DNA of 10,997 bases from Deltaproteobacteria bacterium (GTDB lineage Bacteria; Desulfobacterota; JADFXK01): contig JADFYA010000051.1 in the NCBI GenBank assembly GCA_015233285.1, forward strand, positions 1 through 10,997, read 5' to 3'. Of the stretch, positions 6,717 through 10,997 are shown piece by piece. Position numbers and translations under genes: made by a program. Below the pieces are notes generated by a model that was not told the origin of the DNA, did no database searches, and saw only the letters and a program-made list of their open reading frames with translations. The first letter of the stretch is position 1; every line of letters begins with the position of its first letter.

Positions 6717-7628
6717 CTACTTCTTCTCAGCTTTTTGGGCGTCAGCCTTTTTATGGGCGATTTCCTCACTGATCTTGGCAACCTTGGCCTTATCGATAAA
6801 ACCCCAGACCTGGCCGGCCTTGCGCACGTTCATCATCATGATCAACTGGGCCGCTAAAGTCGGGTCCAAATCGGATAGCAGCGGGCCGGCCAATTCCGGA
6901 GGAGTCTGTTCGTAAATCTTGGCCAGGCGGGCGAGTGTCTCATCATTGTGAGGTCCTTCTTTGGGCTGTCTGACTTCCTTTATTTCCTTCTTCTTGGCCG
7001 CCAGTTCATCTATCCTCTTTTGGATTTCAGCCAGCTTATCCAACAAGACCTTAATATCCGCCCTGACCTGCTGCATCCTGGTCTCGCGCTCTGCGATCTT
7101 TTCCTCTTTTTCCCTATTGTCCATAGCCAGTTTTTCTTTGGGCGTCAGGGAATAGGCCGGCGTGGGCGTAGGCGTCGGCGTGGGCGTAGGCGTCGGGGTC
7201 GGGGTAACAGGGCGCTTCCTCTCCGTCCGCGCGGCCTTGGCGGGTGCCGGGGATGGTTCCGTGCCGTCGGCCAGGTCCACCGGTTCCCGTATGGTATCTT
7301 CTTCCTCCTGGGCCGGCGGACTGGTTGGTTTCGGGGTGGGAGTGGGTGGGATAAGAATTCTTTTCTGGATCTCGGCCTGGTGGGCATTCTTACGAGCCGG
7401 GGCCGTAGTATGTTTCTTCGGAGCCCTGGCTGGGGCATGCTTTTCCTGAGCCTTGACCGTAGGAGGTTTTTTCTGGGCCTGGCTGGTGGGGTGCTTTTCC
7501 TGGGCCTGGACGATAGCCGGCTCTATCCATTCATCCACCCTGAGGCATCGAGGAGCACCAGGGGAGAAAGACAACGGAACCAGGCTTAAGCCTGAAATAA
7601 GTGCTAATATGGATGTTATTTTGCGCAT
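6717..7628 (-). CDS. Exported coiled-coil protein with MotE/MgtE_N-like C-terminal domain
   Basis: A 303-aa protein from the ATG at 7628. Its N-terminus (MRKITSILALISGLSL) is a signal peptide or anchor. A long low-complexity Lys/Ala/Pro/Gln segment follows with repeats such as AQEKH, then a Pro-Thr run (about 141-157), a coiled coil (about 160-220), and a C-terminal helical domain (about 228-293) around LAKIYEQTPPELAGPLLSDLD and AAQLIMMMNVRKAG. The last part resembles the MgtE N-terminal/MotE fold, in which a 'P..A..lL..l....A..il..m....a' pattern repeats. MotE proteins are periplasmic factors for flagellar motor function, and the location two genes after fliJ supports a flagellar role. An in-frame ATG at 7703 would add 25 hydrophilic residues before the signal and overlap the upstream gene by 20 bases; I prefer 7628 because it leaves the signal at the N-terminus, although no good ribosome site precedes it. 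Confidence 0.78.
   Translation of the reverse strand: MRKITSILALISGLSLVPLSFSPGAPRCLRVDEWIEPAIVQAQEKHPTSQAQKKPPTVKAQEKHAPARAPKKHTTAPARKNAHQAEIQKRILIPPTPTPKPTSPPAQEEEDTIREPVDLADGTEPSPAPAKAARTERKRPVTPTPTPTPTPTPTPTPAYSLTPKEKLAMDNREKEEKIAERETRMQQVRADIKVLLDKLAEIQKRIDELAAKKKEIKEVRQPKEGPHNDETLARLAKIYEQTPPELAGPLLSDLDPTLAAQLIMMMNVRKAGQVWGFIDKAKVAKISEEIAHKKADAQKAEKK
7159..7206. repeat. Short tandem repeat encoding a Pro-Thr run
   Basis: An 18-base unit (GGCGTGGGCGTAGGCGTC on the plus strand) occurs twice in succession, at 7159-7176 and 7177-7194, with a degenerate continuation to about 7206. It is built from six-base units. On the minus strand each six-base unit encodes Thr-Pro, so unit gain or loss would keep the frame and change the length of the periplasmic linker in the MotE-like protein. 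Confidence 0.8.
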
Positions 7629-7683
7629 GGTGTAGTTTTTATCTATCGGGTTGCGGGGATTAAAGGTTTCCGGCCGGCCGGAT

Positions 7684-8121
7684 TCATCTTCTCCGGTCAA
7701 CATCCCTTTCCAGGATTCTTTGCTCCTCCGTCAGGTGCTCCAATTTAGCTTCCAGGTCCCACTTGACTTTGTTTAGCCGGGCCTCTTTTTCAGCCAGTTC
7801 CTCTTCTTTTTTTTCAAGATCTTTAGAGCGCTCCCTCAATTCCGAATAAGTATAGTCGGGAGAGGGTGTCGCCGATGGTCCGGCGGCCGATTTAATTCCT
7901 TTGCCCTTACTTGGGCTTGAGTTTGTCTGCCCATGGCCGGCAATCGGAGGAATACCCGGCCTGTCTCGTTGCCATGTGGCCGGGAGCAAACCGCGGACCA
8001 GGTCCGGAATTGGCACTACCTCCCTCAGTCGATCGAAAAATTCAAAGGGGGCAACCCATATGGCCCCGCCGATGGCGGCGGAGACGAACACAAAAAGAGA
8101 TATAATCAAAGTTTTTCGCAT
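7684..8121 (-). CDS. Membrane-anchored coiled-coil protein of the flagellar gene group, unknown function
   Basis: A 145-aa protein from the ATG at 8121, chosen because AGGA stands six bases upstream; ATGs at 8142 and 8178 lie close to or inside fliJ and lack a comparable site. It has one N-terminal hydrophobic helix (about residues 5-24, without a clear cleavage site), a Pro/Gly/Ser-rich linker (about 40-88), and a highly charged coiled coil (about 91-140, heptad-rich: DLEKKEEELAEKEARL). It looks like a bitopic inner-membrane protein with its coil in the periplasm. It starts 25 bases after fliJ ends, and the MotE-like gene follows 55 bases on. Its anchor-plus-coil layout matches the N-terminal half of MotE-like proteins but the globular C-terminal domain is absent. 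No named family was recognised; a flagellar or envelope scaffold role is inferred from position only. Confidence 0.75.
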   Translation of the reverse strand: MRKTLIISLFVFVSAAIGGAIWVAPFEFFDRLREVVPIPDLVRGLLPATWQRDRPGIPPIAGHGQTNSSPSKGKGIKSAAGPSATPSPDYTYSELRERSKDLEKKEEELAEKEARLNKVKWDLEAKLEHLTEEQRILERDVDRRR

Positions 8122-8146
8122 GGTTATTCCTGACGCGGCCATCGGC

Positions 8147-8578
8147 TCACTTGCCGAATCTGGTGATGGCCACTTCATCGAGCAGCTTGGTTTCTTTCAT
8201 GTTCTGTTCCTTGCGCCAGGCGGTGAATTGATGGGCCTTGAGAGTCTCCAGAATTTTTTTCTTCTTGGTGGCATCAATCAGGTCCTGCCGGCACTTTCCT
8301 TGATATTCTTGAGCTTTACGGATAGCGTCCATTTGCTCGAGCAATTCTTGGCTCAATCGGCGGAAAAAGTTTCGATAGATGGTCAATTCCGCCAGATCGA
8401 CACCCATCTGTTGTTTGACCCGGTATTCTTCAGTGTAGCGGGTCTCCATTTCTTTCAGGGCGGTCAGCTTGGCCTCTTCTTCTTGAAGCATCCTGGTGCT
8501 TTCGGAGAATTTTAAAAGTTGCTGTTCTTCCTCTTGGATTCTCAGCCGGAGCAACGTTTCTAAGTTAAAGCGAAACAT
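8147..8578 (-). CDS. fliJ: Flagellar export protein FliJ
   Basis: A 143-aa, almost entirely helical, highly charged protein with the FliJ N-terminal signature MFRFNLETLLRLR and glutamate/glutamine-rich antiparallel coiled-coil halves (about 12-75 and 80-135). FliJ is the soluble part of the flagellar type III export apparatus: it sits in the FliI ATPase ring like a central stalk, contacts FlhA and recycles export chaperones. Its length is normal for the family (about 140-150). The ATG at 8578 is preferred over 8596 because a GAGGTG ribosome site falls between them. The start lies within the last codons of the glycosyltransferase-TPR gene (14-base overlap), implying translational coupling. Unusually, no fliI is directly upstream, where it often stands. 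FliJ sequences diverge strongly, so the call rests on length, N-terminus, coil pattern and neighbours. Confidence 0.82.
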   Translation of the reverse strand: MFRFNLETLLRLRIQEEEQQLLKFSESTRMLQEEEAKLTALKEMETRYTEEYRVKQQMGVDLAELTIYRNFFRRLSQELLEQMDAIRKAQEYQGKCRQDLIDATKKKKILETLKAHQFTAWRKEQNMKETKLLDEVAITRFGK

Positions 8579-10538
8579 GGCGGTAGCACCTCGCATTCTT
8601 GAAGGCGTCCATCAGGGTGGGATTATTTGGATTGGCCGCTAACCCCTCCTGGTATACCTGGCGGGCCAGGTCAATATCGCCCAGGTGTTCAAACGATGAG
8701 GCCAGGTTAATGTAGCTGATGACATTTCTGGGTTCTAAGTCGATGGCCCGGCGGAAATGAATAACGGCTTTGGGGTAGTCGCCTTGTTTAGAGGAAATCA
8801 GCCCCAGGTTGAGGTGGCCAATGGCAAAGTCATCCATCGCGGCCACGCTTTTCAACGACTCCTCCAGGGCATCCTCCAACCTGTCTTGCTTAAGATATAA
8901 TCCAGCCATATTGTTATGAATTTCATGATTATTAGGATGTATTTCCAGGCCCCGCCGGAGAATATCCTCAGCCTCCACCAGATGGCCTAACCGGTAATAC
9001 AAAAATGATAACTTGGTCCTGGCCGGTAGGAAATCCTCCCGCAACCGCAAAGTCCGTTCAAAAAAGGCCGCCGCCTCATCCACCCGGCCCTCTTTCTCCG
9101 CCAACATAGCCAGGTTGTAGTACGGGTCTGGCAGGCTGGGGTTGGCCTTGATGGCCTTGTTGAAGTATTCTCTAGCCTTAATCAGCTCGCCCAGATTGTG
9201 ATACATCGCCCCCAGGTCGTTCAAGGCATGGGGCCTATTTTCCATGGTATAGACCGACATGGGCAGATAGATCTGTTTGTTCAGATACCGTTCCAGCAGA
9301 TCGAAGTACTTATTGTAAGCCTCCAGGGCCTCCTTTTCTCTCCCGGCCTGGGCATGAAGCCGTCCCAGATCAAAAAAGGCGTCCAGATAATGGGGACAAA
9401 GGAAGATAATATCCTCCAGGGCGGCCTGGGCTTCATCAAGCCGATTCAATTTAGTCAGGGCCACGGCCAGGGTGTGGTACATATCGGTAAAAAAAGACTG
9501 GGCAAAGTCGAATCCCGGCTGAGCTTTCAACAGGGAGATGGCCCGGCGGGCGGCCTCGATTGACTCTTCGCTCTTGTTGTCCATGAATTTAATTTTACAT
9601 AAATTATAATATATAAAAGGATTATTGGGATCAGCTTCCAACTGTTTTTCCAGCAAAGCCGTGGTTCGGGCACATTTCTTGTCCATCTTGTCGTTGTCTA
9701 ACGCATAGCCATAGTGATACATCCGGACGTCCGAATAGGGAACCGGACCGGTGAAGATTAGTTGATTATGGACGATCCCCTCATAATGAATGCCCTGATG
9801 GTTGCGGAACAACCGGATGGTGTTCATTTTAGAGAAAGATATCTTGTCTCTCAGTTGATTGAATAAGATAAAATATACTCCGGCGGCGCCGATGAGTTTG
9901 GTTAAGGCCCGCAACTTGTTATGATCATCGGGTTCCAATCGCTCATCCGCATCCAAAATCAGAATCCAGTCACTGGTGGCATACGATAGGGAATAATTCC
10001 GCATCTTAGAGAAGTCATTTTCCCAGGGGTGATGATAGACCTTGGCCCCGAATGAGGCGGCGATCTCCGGAGTCCGGTCGGTGGACCCGGTATCCACCAC
10101 GATGATCTCATCCACCACGTCTTTGGCACTGGCCAGGCACTGGGGCAGCATGATTTCCTCATTTTTGACGATCATGCACAGAGAAATGGTCCCTTCTTTG
10201 TCTCCTTCCGTAACGGGAAGCGGGGCTTGGTCGACCCCGGCCAACATCTGGGATGGTTGGGCAGCCACAGCCGGGCCACGCGACTGACCTGTCCGGCGAA
10301 TGGCCACTCCGGCCGGGCCGGGGGCTGGAACGGAGGCCATCAAAGCCGAATCAGCCGTTAGATCGACCGAAATACCATCGGCAGGAGCCATTATGGCGGC
10401 CAGGCCCACGGGATTGGGGGCTTGCCCCTCATCTGATCCGGTCGGCTGAGAAATAGACGAGCTTTTCAGTTGGCCCGCCTGAGCGCCCGAGATTGGATTC
10501 TTTTTGCCCTTGAGTTTGTCTTTTTTGCTCTTCTTCAT
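8565..10538 (-). CDS. Family-2 glycosyltransferase fused to tetratricopeptide repeats
   Basis: A 657-aa cytoplasmic protein. Residues 1-115 are a Lys-rich start followed by a disordered Ala/Pro/Ser linker. A GT-A fold glycosyltransferase domain (about 116-290) begins with ISLCMIVKNEE, has VVDTGSTD (147-154, nucleotide-binding loop), PWENDFSKMRNYSL, and the metal/nucleotide-sugar motif DADE (196-199). From about 300 to 650 there are roughly eight TPR-like helical pairs, best seen at 436-469, 470-503, 538-571, 572-605 and 606-639 with typical A/G/Y/P spacing (for example PDPYYNLAMLAEKEGRVDEA). This layout is shared by glycosyltransferases that modify proteins or peptides, such as the SunS type, and by many uncharacterised GT-TPR proteins. 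The gene is translationally coupled to fliJ, which suggests flagellin or another flagellar protein as substrate, but this is inference. The start has AGGAA six bases upstream. Confidence 0.88.
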   Translation of the reverse strand: MKKSKKDKLKGKKNPISGAQAGQLKSSSISQPTGSDEGQAPNPVGLAAIMAPADGISVDLTADSALMASVPAPGPAGVAIRRTGQSRGPAVAAQPSQMLAGVDQAPLPVTEGDKEGTISLCMIVKNEEIMLPQCLASAKDVVDEIIVVDTGSTDRTPEIAASFGAKVYHHPWENDFSKMRNYSLSYATSDWILILDADERLEPDDHNKLRALTKLIGAAGVYFILFNQLRDKISFSKMNTIRLFRNHQGIHYEGIVHNQLIFTGPVPYSDVRMYHYGYALDNDKMDKKCARTTALLEKQLEADPNNPFIYYNLCKIKFMDNKSEESIEAARRAISLLKAQPGFDFAQSFFTDMYHTLAVALTKLNRLDEAQAALEDIIFLCPHYLDAFFDLGRLHAQAGREKEALEAYNKYFDLLERYLNKQIYLPMSVYTMENRPHALNDLGAMYHNLGELIKAREYFNKAIKANPSLPDPYYNLAMLAEKEGRVDEAAAFFERTLRLREDFLPARTKLSFLYYRLGHLVEAEDILRRGLEIHPNNHEIHNNMAGLYLKQDRLEDALEESLKSVAAMDDFAIGHLNLGLISSKQGDYPKAVIHFRRAIDLEPRNVISYINLASSFEHLGDIDLARQVYQEGLAANPNNPTLMDAFKNARCYRHVSL

Positions 10539-10625
10539 CCCTGTTTCCTGCGAGGGTCATCTGGAAGTGATGACAAATTTTTGTACCGGACCAATGGGTG
10601 AATGTCTTACCGGGGTTCACCCGGA

Positions 10626-10889
10626 TCACTTATATGCTTCATCGTGGTGCCTGAGAGCATGAAAGGTAATCTTGTTTTTCGTTTCGTCTATCTCGAATAT
10701 CAAAACAAAACTACCCAGGTGAGCCCGGCGCCTATTTTTTAGCACGTTCCGTAATGGTTTATAGTGGTGTGGGTTTTCCAGAATTTCGTCTATCTTATCC
10801 TTTAACCGCTCCTGGAGATCGAAATGGGCTTTGATTTTTTTCAGGTCTTTCTTGAAATCCTCCGCGTAGTCGTCGCTGTATCTACTCAT
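10626..10889 (-). CDS. RelE/ParE-family toxin
   Basis: An 87-aa basic protein with the compact RelE layout. Two N-terminal helices (about 5-38: SDDYAEDFKKDLKKI ... LKDKIDEILENP) precede beta strands with KPLRNVLKNRRRAHLGSFVLIFEID (44-68), then ITFHALRHHDEAYK (74-87). The RxHxGSFVL strand and terminal HHDxxY are characteristic of RelE/StbE-type members, where basic residues and the C-terminal His/Tyr serve ribosome-dependent mRNA cleavage. The ATG at 10889 overlaps the antitoxin stop (ATGAGTAG), the usual coupling of toxin-antitoxin pairs. A longer frame beginning at 10949 only runs through the antitoxin gene and is not used. It precedes the glycosyltransferase gene by 87 bases. RelE-like mRNA interferase and ParE-like gyrase toxins share this fold; the HHD ending favours the former. 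Confidence 0.85.
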   Translation of the reverse strand: MSRYSDDYAEDFKKDLKKIKAHFDLQERLKDKIDEILENPHHYKPLRNVLKNRRRAHLGSFVLIFEIDETKNKITFHALRHHDEAYK

Positions 10890-10997
10890 CTTCCCACACC
10901 GACTTAAAAAACGCCTCCCTTTCTTCCTTGCTTCGACAGGTGATGACATGTCCTTTCTTGACTTCTCTGTCTATCCTTTCCATTTCGGCCACGAACT
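10882..10997 (-). CDS. C-terminal end of the cognate antitoxin (start beyond right edge)
   Basis: An open frame of 37 visible residues enters from the right edge and stops with TAG at 10882-10884, overlapping the toxin start by eight bases. The visible part is highly charged (ends EREAFFKSVWEDE) and rich in Glu/Lys/Arg, as expected for the toxin-wrapping tail of a type II antitoxin. The DNA-binding N-terminus is outside the window, so the antitoxin family cannot be named. The assignment rests on the overlap with a recognisable RelE-family toxin. Confidence 0.7.
   Translation of the reverse strand, partial: FVAEMERIDREVKKGHVITCRSKEEREAFFKSVWEDE

Noticed and set aside
6948..7589. 213-codon plus-strand open frame
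   Set aside because: It lies antisense to the exported MotE-like gene, is rich in Arg/Gly from the Pro-Thr repeat read backwards, and has no domain or ribosome site; the minus-strand gene explains it.
8565..8596. Longer FliJ start at 8596
   Set aside because: It would place the only good ribosome site (GAGGTG) inside the coding region and add six residues before the conserved MFRFNLETLL start.
10596..10622. 7-bp inverted repeat (GGGTGAA / TTCACCC) as terminator of the toxin gene
   Set aside because: Stem is short, loop 13 bases, and no T-run follows on the minus strand.

Overview
The window looks like chromosomal DNA from a Gram-negative, motile, probably anaerobic bacterium. The best guess is a Desulfobacterota / 'Deltaproteobacteria' relative, and this is an inference rather than a measured placement. 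The reasons are an RND efflux pump with a lipoprotein adaptor (so there is an outer membrane), a DsrE-type sulfur-relay-like protein, a PAS/HisKA protein without an ATPase domain, and a FliJ/MotE-like flagellar gene group. Base composition is moderately GC-rich except for an AT-rich stretch at about 3380-3720.

Left part, minus strand (1-3410): a two-gene tripartite efflux operon. A strong-looking promoter (3382-3410) precedes a periplasmic adaptor lipoprotein gene (2077-3270). After a 165-base gap with a 14-bp palindrome comes an HAE-1 type RND transporter gene (start at 1911, 637 codons visible, running off the left edge). A second 14-bp palindrome lies upstream of the promoter.

Middle part, plus strand (3722-6629): a lone DsrE-family protein with a CxxC motif; a 274-base leader with two strong inverted repeats; a multi-spanning GT-C glycosyltransferase of the PIG-V-like mannosyltransferase type; and, 66 bases later, a PAS-HisKA protein that stops right after the dimerisation/phospho-acceptor helices.

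Right part, minus strand (6717-10997), converging on the middle block and read from right to left: the 3' end of an antitoxin gene overlapping a RelE/ParE-family toxin gene; a 657-aa family-2 glycosyltransferase fused to tetratricopeptide repeats; fliJ, whose start lies inside the end of the glycosyltransferase gene; a short exported or membrane-anchored coiled-coil protein; and a larger exported coiled-coil protein with a MotE/MgtE_N-like C-terminal domain and a Pro-Thr repeat. The last four genes are tightly packed and look like one flagellar transcription unit. In it, a cytoplasmic glycosyltransferase is translationally coupled to an export chaperone, and two envelope coiled-coil proteins follow. 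This is the most interesting arrangement in the window. No tRNA, rRNA, CRISPR array, insertion sequence or phage gene was recognised.
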